A stretch of 64,000 bases of DNA. Source: Tribonema minus. Taxonomy: Eukaryota; Sar; Xanthophyceae; Tribonematales; Tribonemataceae. This document shows, in pieces, positions 25,201 through 34,700 of this stretch. The DNA lies in the NCBI GenBank assembly GCA_017506865.1, contig JAFCMP010000092.1, positions 62,001-126,000 on the forward strand, in the 5' to 3' direction. The position numbers and the translations under genes were made by a program. Position 1 is the stretch's first letter; the number at the start of each line of letters is the position of its first letter. The notes under the pieces are model-generated. The model saw only the letters and a program-made list of their open reading frames with translations, searched no databases and was not told the DNA's origin.

Positions 25201-26131
25201 GTACCATTATGTACGGTAGGCTTGTGAACTTGGGCTAGTTTGCTCACACAGGAAGAGGGGCAATGCTGCTGCTGTACATGTTTCACTCACCTCACTGGTC
25301 GTAGATCAAATTACCACCACACAGATCACATCATGGGCAGGCACGTCAGCAGCTGCTGCGGAGAGTCGCTCTTGAGGATTTATGGCACATTACCCAACAG
25401 CATTGTTCATGGCATTTCTGATCATGTTGGCGACAACAGCAGCCTATGCTTGGACGTGTGCGTGAGCCATCCACCACCTGAGCCACCATAGAAGCAAGAG
25501 CGTCACAGCGGTTACTCATGTTGAGTACCATCAGCAATTTTCTGCCATGTATGGGCGTATCAGCTCTGAAATGACCCCCCCCCCCCCTTCCCTGCCCCCT
25601 TCCAACCAACCCGTGCCGCAACAGCTCTGCTACAGCATCCGCCCCCAGGAGTCCGGCGGCAAGGTGTACAAGAACCAGGTGTACAACATGATGACCGTCA
25701 GCGGAGACGCAGTCGTCGTGGAGTACTCGCAGCAGCACTTCCGCTTGAACCTCGCGTTTGACGCGCGCAAACCGGGCACGCGCTTCTACTCATCGCGGAG
25801 CAATGCTGCGACCAGTGGCGCCGGGGTCCCCCACGGCAGGCCCCCCCTGCCCTCTCCCCCGCCATCGCGCAAAAACTCGCTAGAAGCGTACCCGCCGGCG
25901 GTGCCATCGGCAGGGGCGGGGCACAGCGATGCGCAGAGTCGCAACAGCGTGCCACTCAGATCGCCTGCTGTTGCCGCGGGTGCTGGAGGTTTTGCGACAC
26001 CGAGCGTGCCTTTGATGGAGCTGCCGGCGGCGGCGTTGGTGGTAGGGGGCAATGGCGGCGGCGGCGCAGCTGGCGCGGGGGGGGCGTTGCCGCGGGGCAG
26101 AGACAGGCAACTGCCGAGCTCCATTGGTTGA
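131..26131 (+). CDS. C2CD5-like: C2CD5 (CDP138) homologue, 27 exons, 5' end outside window
   Basis: Exons: 131-191, 1227-1510, 2468-2644, 3279-3385, 4462-4695, 5238-5378, 5933-6101, 6589-6623, 7552-7795, 8376-8558, 9378-9445, 10402-10543, 11986-12024, 13027-13203, 14005-14580, 14836-14910, 15528-15569, 16102-16251, 17088-17198, 18802-18923, 19545-19899, 21076-21569, 22151-22435, 23294-23632, 24425-24479, 24949-25023, 25625-26131. They total 5247 bases, 1748 codons plus TGA, and every junction phase agrees. Introns are GT-AG except one GC donor at 19900. Landmarks in C2CD5 order include GGNAVLGY, TRDGWWAELR, HVVGYREATTIHDDVCILAA, CSYCHVPY, KGCLIEAR-like, MGMNAVF, ELTPLPRVAGA, VVRAHVAAMGGNA and VSGDAVVVE. 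In animals C2CD5 is a Ca2+/phospholipid-binding AKT2 substrate involved in GLUT4 vesicle fusion; its role in protists is not known to me. The C2 domain should lie upstream. Exon ends were set by eye; small exons could be wrong. Confidence 0.88.
2468..4695 (+). CDS. C2CD5-like gene, exons 3-5: second GNAVVGY/GTA repeat
   Basis: Exon 2468-2644 ends in LLTMTEFEPHVK, matching the family's hydrophobic strand before the HVGG segment. Exon 3279-3385 gives VRIGGLVMSRSVKNL and ETRDGWWAELR. Exon 4462-4695 gives REELRSHAKML, HVVGYREATTIHDDVCILAA and TGTAVVL, the second 'VVGY ... GTA' repeat, then a Leu/Pro/Ala run from CTG/CCG repeats. The AG|G junctions rebuild Arg codons on both sides of the last exon. 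This is the best-conserved block in the window and the strongest anchor for the family call. At least four decayed copies of the 4462 exon start lie between 4008 and 4352. Confidence 0.88.
4008..4352 (+). repeat. Decayed tandem copies of a C2CD5-like exon start with CCCTAA spacers
   Basis: Four partial copies of the 4462 exon start (GAGGAGCTCCGCTCGCACGC...ATGCTCAGCTGCTCGCACGT in the real exon) lie near 4008, 4110, 4196 and 4303. Several keep the acceptor caggga. They are separated by CCCTAA-type tracts. None continues into the conserved part of the exon. Confidence 0.75.
4732..4922 (+). repeat. Dispersed repeat R1, copy a
   Basis: About 185 bases are shared with 10105-10303 in the same orientation. 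Shared landmarks are TGGTCGCCGCTGCTGC, TATCCACAGTAGTCAAAAGA and ATGGAAAGGTCTC. Both copies lie in introns of the C2CD5-like gene. Confidence 0.75.
5238..7795 (+). CDS. C2CD5-like gene, exons 6-9: linker and CxxC...CxxC zinc-type motif
   Basis: Exons 5238-5378, 5933-6101 and 6589-6623 encode a low-complexity Ala/Gly/Ser linker of no recognisable fold. The 35-base exon is included because it is the piece that restores phase 2 for the next exon. Exon 7552-7795 starts with RTSQPSFDRM, has a His5-Gln8 run from CAC/CAG repeats, then RPCSYCHVPYQH and a second pair CCVCRRKW. Two Cys pairs about twenty residues apart match the C2CD5 segment between the second repeat and the conserved KGCLI block and suggest a metal-binding knuckle. 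Two decayed copies of the exon's 3' end plus donor follow at 7857-7924 and near 7978. Confidence 0.75.
8376..10543 (+). CDS. C2CD5-like gene, exons 10-12: conserved core with third repeat
   Basis: Exon 8376-8558 (61 codons) reads VLATIEAPPAMTTRGEG, CLIEARVCRV and LPFIEYELQRQLSLKLK, in the order seen in animal C2CD5. Exon 9378-9445 gives VMGMNAVFSLETQLAVGP, and exon 10402-10543 continues with GTITGTAVYVEALPSPP and ends QRLLAMQKK. Together they form the third 'MNAVF ... GTAV' repeat. Phases 0, 2 and 0 agree. A decayed copy of the first exon's start lies at 8202-8256. Decayed copies of the last exon's end lie near 10645 and 10745. Confidence 0.87.
10105..10303 (+). repeat. Dispersed repeat R1, copy b
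   Basis: Partner of 4732-4922. It begins with GGCAGAGCTCAGGTGA, which also resembles the 3' end and donor of the exon at 3279-3385. A short reversed match (ATCTTTTGATTC) lies near 6953. Confidence 0.7.
11260..11985 (+). repeat. Intronic tandem repeat, about 200-bp unit, three copies
   Basis: Motifs such as TGATGATGCTCAGCCACAC, GCGCTGCTGCC, CATACAGTAGGTATCGCT, CATCACAGCCTG and GAACGCTCTGCTGCTGCCTG recur in order. The array ends at the acceptor of the 39-base exon at 11986, so it may be another junction-duplication array. Confidence 0.7.
11986..16251 (+). CDS. C2CD5-like gene, exons 13-18: coil, Ser-rich and acidic linker
   Basis: A 39-base exon (11986-12024, IEQLSATNRQRLM) continues the helix after the MQKK end. 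Exon 13027-13203 is basic (STRRKRKKRAAS). Exon 14005-14580 is a 192-codon Ser/Gly-rich stretch with long AGC/GGC repeats, equivalent in place to the Ser-rich phosphorylated linker of the animal protein. Exon 14836-14910 is strongly acidic (DFDDEDGDEEAYEYEDDE). Exon 15528-15569 is 14 basic codons. Exon 16102-16251 returns to a conserved block with LMEVDDETDEDCLSVLLD and PPAGITF, matching the family's LEIDD...LLTD...PP segment. The two shortest exons are supported by splice sites and phase only. Confidence 0.72.
13579..13626. repeat. Inverted TTAGGG/CCCTAA array (fusion-like)
   Basis: TAGGGTTAGGGTTAGGG turns directly into TTAACCCTAACCCTAA and continues CCTAACCCTAACC. Orientation is TTAGGG then CCCTAA on the + strand, within an intron of the C2CD5-like gene. 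Confidence 0.9.
17088..18923 (+). CDS. C2CD5-like gene, exons 19-20: fourth repeat
   Basis: Exon 17088-17198 encodes MVVAMKRAKW ... LYGELHARLFFK. Exon 18802-18923 encodes LRDLAPCALCGLSVQVSL and MVELVATGIAVLQ. Together they match the family's LYFKLRSM-PCCLC-SLPEDE-VTAVAI segment, including the CxxC pair. The exon ends GTC AG, and the next exon supplies G, giving Arg. Copies of the LRDLAPCAL start with its acceptor are repeated four times upstream between 18070 and 18700, and copies of the LFFK-donor end follow at 17278 and 17428. Confidence 0.8.
19545..23632 (+). CDS. C2CD5-like gene, exons 21-24: Ala/Gln/Gly-rich linkers
   Basis: Exon 19545-19899 contains HVDRLLRDAANNRARF and ALCEYILGKM in an Ala-rich helix and ends in CAG followed by gcgagt, a GC donor that keeps phase 0. 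Exon 21076-21569 is Gln-, Ala- and Gly-rich. Exon 22151-22435 has a CAG-coded Gln run. Exon 23294-23632 ends with DVELTPLPRVAGASVVRYLG, a conserved family landmark placed just before the FFIRE block. A further candidate exon beginning at 20402 (DGGERWDGIAELLQ) resembles the family's SSWIELIKLKA helix, but I could not find a donor that keeps frame and left it out. Confidence 0.7.
22575..23293 (+). repeat. Tandem exon-acceptor repeat, about 130-170 bp units
   Basis: Five units precede the exon at 23294. Each carries a CATCGCAGGTCAGTGTCC-type acceptor and exon start, a C-rich stretch with CAGCACGGCC, and then GGTGAACACATG and TCTAAGCCATACT. Only the last continues into coding sequence. Confidence 0.8.
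24425..26131 (+). CDS. C2CD5-like gene, last three exons: fifth repeat and C-terminus
   Basis: Exon 24425-24479 gives SLHFIKESWAASRGGEVGS. Exon 24949-25023 gives FFHLFILEVNAVVRAHVA and MGGNAM. Exon 25625-26131 gives LCYSIRPQ, NQVYNMMTVSGDAVVVEY, then a Pro/Ser/Gly-rich tail ending at TGA 26129-26131. This reproduces the family's FFIRE - FIAEVFAMVRAHVAALGG - NVSGDAVVF end. The YIMKQ-like strand between the last two exons is poorly kept, so a short exon in the 600-base intron may have been missed. No clear AATAAA was found close after the stop. Confidence 0.87.
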
Positions 26132-27359
26132 CTGTGTTGCAAGGTGTCCATGCAAATGAGACGGGACTTGGCAAATATCAAGAACATGCCCACTCGAGGT
26201 TGTCTTTGCTCTGTTGTCAGCACAGAAGGATGCAGCATCCGTTTGTGCACAGACAGCGACTGGACAGCCAAAACTCAGTCACCGTTGCCAATTTTTGCAG
26301 CGTCACAATGATGTAGCGCGGCGTGCACTTGCACTCTTGAATATTCATCAATGTACAATGGCTTTGCTTGCACTTGCTTTGATTGTCCTGATGGTTTACC
26401 TGCCAATTACAAGATGGAGAACCATCACATGGCTCAAGACAATGGTGCGCCATCGGTGCCTTGGGCATTTTTATTTCCAAAAGGCATACAACACGGTAAA
26501 ACAAGAAAACCACATAGCCATCCCCTGACGATGCATGTCGCAAATCTCCATTGATGGCCTTGCAGCACTTGCAGTCTGAGAGTTGCATGGCCAGCCCTGG
26601 GCACCATACCCTTGAATCCACACACAAACACCTGCGTTGCGGTTCATCAAACCCGTTGGGCAAAAAACACCCCAGTCTGCCCAATGAAACCTAGGCTAAC
26701 CTCGCACACAACACCCCCCCGTCCCCCGTTAGATAAACCACACACACTGTCAATCCCCCCTGCCGCCACGTGCCCATGGGCTGCTTAAGCAAAGTTTGCA
26801 TATTTTGCATCCCACAGTGTCAACATTAACGAACGTTCCAAACCGCTGTTAGCTCACCACCCGGGTGGCCACCTCCTGACAAACGTCATGTTGTCGGCTG
26901 AGGGCCTAAATAGACCACAAGTGTTGGAGGTGATCCAGAGTCCGACATACACAGAGCGTGGTGTTCGCGCAGTTGAAGTGGCAGAGCAGCGACTGCACTG
27001 TATTGCACTGAGCAGCGACTGCACTGCACTGCACTGGCAGCCATGATGGTGCACTGTCATGTCCTTTAGAATCTGCTGCAGAGCAGATGCTGCAGTGACC
27101 GTGACACATGAGGCTCAGCTCCTCTGAGTCAGTTGGGCTCTACATTTTGTCACACAGGGTCTCTGCGGTCCCGCTATCTCTTTCGTGCCCCCATCGCCGT
27201 GCTGCGCCATACCTATGTGATCATGGTCAGTGCTCTTCTTGCATGACCATCCGGGTACATGAATGTCTGCCTCATCATGTTTTGCATCGTGTCGCCGTGG
27301 CCTGCTCGCTGCTGTGTCATATGCTGTCACATTCTTCAATACTTCTGCACAACAAACCA
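26132..27359. other. Gene-free stretch after C2CD5-like gene
   Basis: I see no convincing exon. ORFs on both strands around 26217-26684 overlap and match nothing I recognise. A C-rich patch lies near 26710. Confidence 0.5.
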
Positions 27360-27721
27360 CAATGCTGCACTGCCTGACGGGGTTGGCGCAACTGCTGGAG
27401 TTTCTTGGCACGAAGCAGGGGGTCACGGTAGTGCGCACTGCATTATGGAGGACAATGCAGCAGCGATCTGTTTAGCCGCATGCAGACGCAGGTGCGTCAC
27501 AGCGCACTAAGCACATTGATGTCAAGTATCATCATGTGCGCAAGCAAGTGCAGAACATAATAGTACCTGTTGAGTCAGTGCGCACGCAGGACCAGCCTGA
27601 GCATGATGCAAAGTTTAACGTGCTGAGCAAAGTGCTTGGCCCGGTGCAGCACCACTTCCACACAGCGGCGGTTTTAGGCAGCGCAAGGATGCAGTTGTTG
27701 TTTAGTGGCAGTGCAGACTGA
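27360..27721 (+). pseudogene. Ty1/copia RT-RNase H remnant
   Basis: Three reading frames together give a copia C-terminal RNase H pattern: LAQLLEFLGTKQGV in one frame, MEDNAAAICLA in the next (the family's EDNQAAIALA box), and SQRTKHIDVKYHHVRKQV in the third (the RTKHIDVRYHFVRE box), then VPVESVRTQDQPEHDAK. Frameshifts near 27435 and 27490 mean it cannot be translated whole. No LTRs were found. The 3' part remains open to 27721. It is an old fragment and says nothing of current activity. Confidence 0.75.
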
Positions 27722-28141
27722 GGCGCCAGGCTCTGTCACGGTTTTCATTTCAGTTATGACAGTCACTGACAGGCTCATGAGAGGAGTTTTGACTGGGGGA
27801 GGTTGTTGAAACGAGTAATGTTTTGTAGCAGTCAGGTTGCACTTGAAGTTGTGCATCTAACACTGCAGTTTGTTTGAGATATGTTGGAGTTCAGTACAAG
27901 ATCTTCCGTATGGCTCACTCAACAACCCTGAGCTGGACTGCCCAGGCTTGCTGTGCTTTTGCAATATTATGATGTGCTGCACTCCCTTTCCTACACAAAA
28001 GCACGTGTGTGTGACTTATTGATGTCATGGCACAAACTCAGGTTCCTCTGCACTGTGGCACGGTGATCTATGCACGCGTGTCAAACTTTAAATTGAAGTC
28101 CAACTCACAACATGAATTCTTATGCCCCACCCTTTTCTTAC

Positions 28142-28190
28142 GGTTAGGGTTAGGGTTAGCAGTAACGCCCCCCCCCCCCCCCCCCCCTTT
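28142..28190 (+). repeat. TTAGGG array beside a long poly-C tract
   Basis: GGTTAGGGTTAGGGTTAGC is followed after a few bases by an uninterrupted C run of about 20. A matching arrangement with poly-G is at 33071-33145. Confidence 0.85.
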
Positions 28191-28746
28191 TCAGAAGGCA
28201 CATGTCCTCCTTGCACGTGCACTCTCGCTCATCATCCATTGGCATGTCACCCTTTAATTTCAAAAGTTACTAGTCCAATCAGCTGCTGCTCGCTGGTGCT
28301 GCTGAACTGGCCTTACAGTGCAGAAGCCCTCCGGGACACAGGCGTCTGGCAAACTACTAATAGTATTGACTGAAACCTGCCACTGGTAGATACAACAGAC
28401 TCGATCGGATACCAAGACACGCGCATGGCACTCAAGTTGTTGTTGCTTCGACACCTGGATGCACTCGGTCTGCAGTGATGCACTGCGGCACTGTCATACA
28501 GTCAAGATGATTGCAGCTAGGATGCCATTGTGGTTTGTGCACACTGACACTGCATGCATCATGTTGAAGTTGCACAGTGATGACATGGTGAATGCACAGC
28601 ATGTATGAGTAGTAGTACACAGGGCTGTTGAAGCCGAACAGTGATGCATACACGAGTAGTCGTAAACAGGACAGCACAGTAATTTACGGCTCAGATGTTA
28701 ATTGTGATGAGAGTATCATGATAGTATTACTGGCAAACTTGGCAAA

Positions 28747-31700
28747 TCAGTGCTCCACACCGTTGTGCTCAGTCTTGAGGTCAGTATGTTGCTTTGCCTG
28801 CCAGTGACAGCAGCAGGCAAGCAGCACAGCATGACTGGCGGTCTGCCGGAACAAACCACCTGCATCACTGCCTGAGTACGCCAACGCCACCTGGGCGAGT
28901 GCCATAGTCAACAGCAGCACATTCAGTGCAATCAGCAAACCCCCAATCACCTGCTCAGAAGTGTCTCCTACATGCTTATACTGCATCAATTGCGAAGTAA
29001 ACATGCTTACAAATACTATACTGTAGCCCAGAGTGTACAGCCGCTTTTCTCTTGTCTCCTGGTGTGGTGTCACCTGCTCATACACCACAGCCATGACAAA
29101 TGCAAACAGGCATGCCACAGCCCCCAACGCTGCAGTGTCAGGCGGTATGAAAACCAACATGCCCGCCAGCATCAGCCGATGTAAGCACTCTATGCACTCC
29201 CAGTAATGAGCGTGCGCTGTATAAGGAGCCCACAAGAACGTCGCGCTTCTGCTGAACTGATCCGCCGCAGCGCTGCGTGCCTCATCGCGCCTCCAACCAA
29301 AACTGTAGATGAGCACCCAGGCAAACAGGGCAGGTATGCCAAGCGGGTACACCAGGACCATGACGCCAGCGTAAACTTGATATGCGGTGTGCTTGGGCGT
29401 ATTGCACTGGATGGAGTAGTCTGCGCGAAGGTAGCTCTTACCAATCAGCGGAAAGTCGTCGCAGGAGAATGTCTGTAGAACGGTGAGCGACACCCCAGAA
29501 AATATGAGGAAAGTGAAGACCAGTAGCGTGTTGAGGTCCTTCTCCACGAGGGTACGCAGCTGAGCGCCATTGAATGTGCGCCCCGCGCGGGTCCTGTACC
29601 TTAAGCACCCGCGGGGGATGAAGATTATACCGCATACTATGAGCGGCACCACAGTGCTAAGCAGCAGGCGCTCATAGAAGTTGACGTTCATTGCGCACCC
29701 TGGTGACGTGAGCCACCGTAGGTCGAATGTGAGGAAGTCAATGCCGCGCAGGAAGTCCAGGTACTGCAGCGGCAACGCCAGGCCCGTGATGCTGACGTAC
29801 TGCGTCAGTATCTGCCAAACAATGATAGGCGTGCGCAGCTGTCGCACCAGCAGGTGCAAAAAGTGTGCCAGTTGTAACGCTGACATGGCCGCTCCTGCAG
29901 TTGCGACCCCGTCCACCCCATTGTTGGAAGTGATAGCGGTCGAAATCAGGACCCATACTAGCGTGGCCAGCACCATGGCCGCAAGCGCCAACATAGTGTA
30001 GGCAGTTGCTGTGGCTGTCTCGGAGCAGCGGACACACTGATATCCAGGCAGGGCAGCGTAGTGCTCAGCGCAGACCGCGCAGTCTGCGCAACAATGAGGA
30101 AAAAAAAAGGAAAAATAAAACACCAGTCAGTCAGGACGCATCGAGACCTTTGAGCTCTGCAACACATATTTTGGGTGTTGTTGGCTGCCATCATCATGAT
30201 GGCAGCTGCATGCGGTGCATGAGCTGCGCTCTCATAGACTTGTGCAGCTTCTTGAAACGAGCACTTGGACCGTATCAGATTCTGGCATAACTTCGAGACC
30301 CGGCTGAATGTACTGCAAATTTTAAAGAAGCATTCAGTGCCCCAACGTGGCAGGCAGATGACAGTGTGCGCATCAGATTCTAGCCCCCTCTGACTGGCCG
30401 CAGCGTCCTGCCGATGGTGTACTTGATGTCATCGTTCAACAAAGCTCCCTGTTACGTCAAGTTGCACAAACGCCCCGGACCCATGAACCTGGCCCCATCA
30501 AAACCATAAAGTACTGCAGCTTGACAATCAGGCTGAGCATGGGCAGGGGAGAGTCAGTGCACTGAATCAATAAAACGTAGTCCAACACGGCTTGAAAAAG
30601 GTCGGTCTGCAGTGCCGTGCAATCGTTTTAACGTACCATTCGCTTGACACAGAGTCTGAGTCTGGGGTTAGGGTTAGGCACTTGTTGGTGCATATGAGCC
30701 TGCAGTTGCTACACTGAGTACTGACGGGACCGGCGTGATAAATGCGGCACTAAATTCAAAGTCTGACTGTCATGACGAACTCGACAGAAGGTTAAACGGC
30801 TCACTGACAGTTGCGGCACTGTGATGCAAGGTGCAGCAATCGCAATAATATGCATAATGATCATCATTTGCATGCAGTTGTCAGTGTCGTTGTGCCGCGG
30901 AGCTGCAAGGCATGCATGTGCTTCACATTGGAGCAGCGAGAGTGCTGCCAGAGCCGTGTAAGTTGAGGCATCATCATGCTCATGAGCTGCAGCTTGGTCC
31001 AGTGACCTCAAAGTTTCTGATTGCGCTATGTGCGTGGTGCACCACTGGCACGTTGAACTCTTTGTGGCACACTGCCAACAGTGGCACCGTGTGACACGAC
31101 GCGGCACCACTCTGGCACCCATGTGTGTAACGGATGCAAGGCGAGTCTGCCAGTGCAATATGCTGTCACGGGACATGCTAATTTGCAGGTTACTAATAGT
31201 ATCATTGTGGCAATTGAAGCTGCCAGTGGATGCAAGGGCAACTTTCAAGTTAGTAATGCTGCATTATGCTGACATCATCAAAGACGGATATGAACGCACA
31301 CATCTGTGACAGCCAATGATCAGCCCAAAACACAGGTTTGTATGTTTGCAAGAGGCACCGTGTGACAGCCTGAGTGCTATATCATGCCACAAGCAAGTGC
31401 GTTGCCAACTTGAAACACATTACATTATAATATACATATACGCTGTCCGGGAACGGGAGCCCACAATCAAAATATTTTCTTCCAAGCCCTGGAACACCGT
31501 GTGACTATTGAGTTGCTGCATTTTCCTCGGCTTTACTGATGCCGGGGCGATGACATACAGCAGCGAGCAAATGGTGACACAAAGCATGTGAGTTGGTGAA
31601 GGCACATTGATGCTGCGGCCATCACGCGTCAAGCGCCTGATCGTGCACGCGCTCCAAGGCTGTAAAGCGCGCTCGCTCTCGCTGTAGCTGTACTTTAGTT

Positions 31701-34700
31701 TTTGTCTTTCACGAAGCAAGCGAGAGTTTTAACTTAAAAAGCAGCACAGCCGCCTGGGCTGGAGGGAGAGAGAGATCATGATGAGCATACAGGAGCTTTG
31801 TGCGGAGCGGTTTCATTCGTATCATACAGAGCCACTGTCGCGGTGCCCATACACAGCAGGCATGCTTAGCTGGCAAATGCCCGGCACAGCGCCACGTCGA
31901 CCTTCCACGTTGCACGGTCACGCAGCACGGCTGCAGCTCAGCCAATCACATTTTTATTTTTCGATTTTTTCAGCACACGTCAAAAACCCATGTTTCCTTT
32001 TCTCTGCGTCTTTTCAAAATAATATTTTTGATGTTCAGCACATGAGAAGGACCGTTGTTTATCCTTCATTCATAATCCGGAATGATTATCATTGATATGC
32101 CAGTGGCCCAGGCCATGCAGTGCCTTAAAGTTTATTTGGACGAATCTGCTACGTGCCACAGTGACAAAGGCTCTCACATGGTCCCTGGTAACCATCAGCG
32201 CAGTACATATCGGCAGACCAGGGAACAGCAGCTGCTGATAGTGCCACAGTCCCGTTGCATGCGTGTGGGTGCCAGCACTCTCTGATTTTCTCTTGGTCCG
32301 GAGACTCCCGCCAGTGTCCAGCTGCCAGCGGAAGTGTTAAGACTGTCGTGCCGACGGTGGTGCAGTCTAGGTCGGAGTTGCAGGTGATGCAAGTGGCGTT
32401 GCCATTGCTGTCTGTTCCCAGGTACTGCTGAGCATAGCAGCACTGCCTGTCGGTGGCGACACAGTGATAGACGCTATTGCTTGAATCATTGAATGTTTTG
32501 ACACTGGTGATCATGCACTCACTGTGCTACCAAACTAACTGCATATCAACTGTGTCAACTACGTCCCGCAACACCGAAAGTATTTGCCCCTGTGTGTGTC
32601 GATGAGCATGCCAGCATGCATACAAGTCCGACACAGTCTGCATATGCCAGTGGATCCGCATGTTATGGTAAATATACCTCAGAATTTACAAGTGAACTTC
32701 AGAATGGTAAACTTGACTATCTTATCAGTATGTACCATAATATATAATGCACATACATGACCTGATGCTCAGAATGCCCTTGGCCAGGAGCTTCAAAAAC
32801 CCCGCCCCATTCCATACTAATTACATACTACAGTAAACTTAAGTCGCAATTGCTGTACCCTCACCTGATCCGGACAGAGAGCAGATAAACTCTGAAAGTG
32901 TTGACTTGTAACCCGAGGTAACTCACTGAGTACTCCTGGAAGTAGTTATGGAATGGGTAAGTGCCTGCAACTTGCAGTTCAAGGCTGACAAGCCTATAAT
33001 TCAAAAGTTTAACTGACTCTGATGGACTTGTAAAATTTCAGAAACCCATGGCTGCAGCATTTGTTAACACGGGGGGGGGGGGGGGGTGGGTTAGGGTTTA
33101 GGTTTGGGGTTATTAACCCTAACCCTAACCTTAACCCTAAGTACCTAGCCTAAGGAAATGAACAGAGTGATAATTGTTATCATAAGTACTTATGAAATGT
33201 TGATGTACATTCTATGAGCATATGCAAACTATCTAAAAACAAGGAAAAAGAAGAAAGCACCGCACTCCAAAAGAGATGGGGGGGCGAGCGACCCGAGAGA
33301 CAGCCCTTTTTGTAAGTTGCACTTAAAGCGGGTCGGTCAGAGACCATCATGTTTGCCTTGAATATGAATGACAATACGTCACCACAATGTCTTTCTGGTG
33401 CGATTCACACTACACCCACGCTGCGGAAATGACATCTGTTCTGCTACAGCACTGCTGCCATCATGTCACGTGGAGACAGTAAGCCTCTGTCGACCGCGAA
33501 GAGTGGCTGCAGGCTTAAGACGGCAGTACCATATGTGCCAAACGCCAATGCGCTGCAAGCGGTCAGCGCTTTGTGTGCAGCAACACCGCACGCGCTGGAG
33601 AGCCAGCGCCAGAATAAGTTGGCAGCCTGAGCTTCCTGAATATTGCCGGAGGTTTTGCCGCTGGGAGGCAAAATAACTCAAGCGCGATGATTGCTGAACG
33701 GTTATAGGGAAACGCATGGTGTAAGCATGCGCACGGGCCGCAAAAATCAGCACGCCCAGATGCATCTGTAGTGCGGAGACTTGCGCGCGCCATGACTTTC
33801 AAAAGAAGGCCCGCGCCCTGAAGAGTCTCTTGCCCATAACTTTTAAGAGTAATGAAGCAGCTTTGTCGTGGGGAAAATGTGACGATTTTTATTTGAAAAG
33901 TGAAAAGTTAGTGAAAAAATTAGAAGCAAATAAAATTGATTAGTGCTGCAGTTTGCTTTTTTGACAATTTCTCTAACCCTAAACTTTGCACAAAAGATGT
34001 ATGTAAACGAAGCACGCACTTTATTACAAAAACTCCAGTAAAAAGTAAACAGGTGTAAAAGAAAGGCAGTAACGAAAATTTTCAAGCCCACATTTGAAGT
34101 TGGCTTTGAAGTTAAGCTTTAAAACAGCACTGCGGTTGGCACCCTACACTGCTGTGACATCCGATTCTATTGATTTGCCCAGATCCTAAAGCCATCGTCC
34201 ATGCGTTGATCATGAAGCGGCGAGCGGTGGTAGGTGCGACAGAAGACCGGTCAGGCCGAGCAGCACCCAACCGCTCTCATATGACCAGGTGCTTGTTGTA
34301 GCTGGCAGTGCACGCTCTTTTTCTGTCGCAATGACCGCTTTTATATCAAGCAGTTTTACATTGTAGCCGCTCCTGTATGCCATGACTTAAATGACTTACA
34401 ATGTTGTAGTGGTATAATGGTGATCAACTTGAATTGAATGGATTGATTTTTTAACTTTGCAGTTGTTCGTGATATGACAAGTCGCCCTCTTCACAACATG
34501 AGCAGAAATGTGCTTCTGAACCAATCGTTTGTTGAACAATCAACTATCCTTTTCACAACGCGACAGAAGCATTAGTGCGTTTTTGAAGCACTTTCTGCAT
34601 GAAACATGCAATCATTGAGAAGTTGTACTACTAGGGTTACTAGTAGGATTAGCAGACCGAGACACCACGCACCATCCCGTGCCATAACCCGTAGACGCAT

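Noticed and set aside
30300-31300. Possible additional retroelement coding sequence
   Set aside because: Short frames on both strands without any clear retroelement motif.
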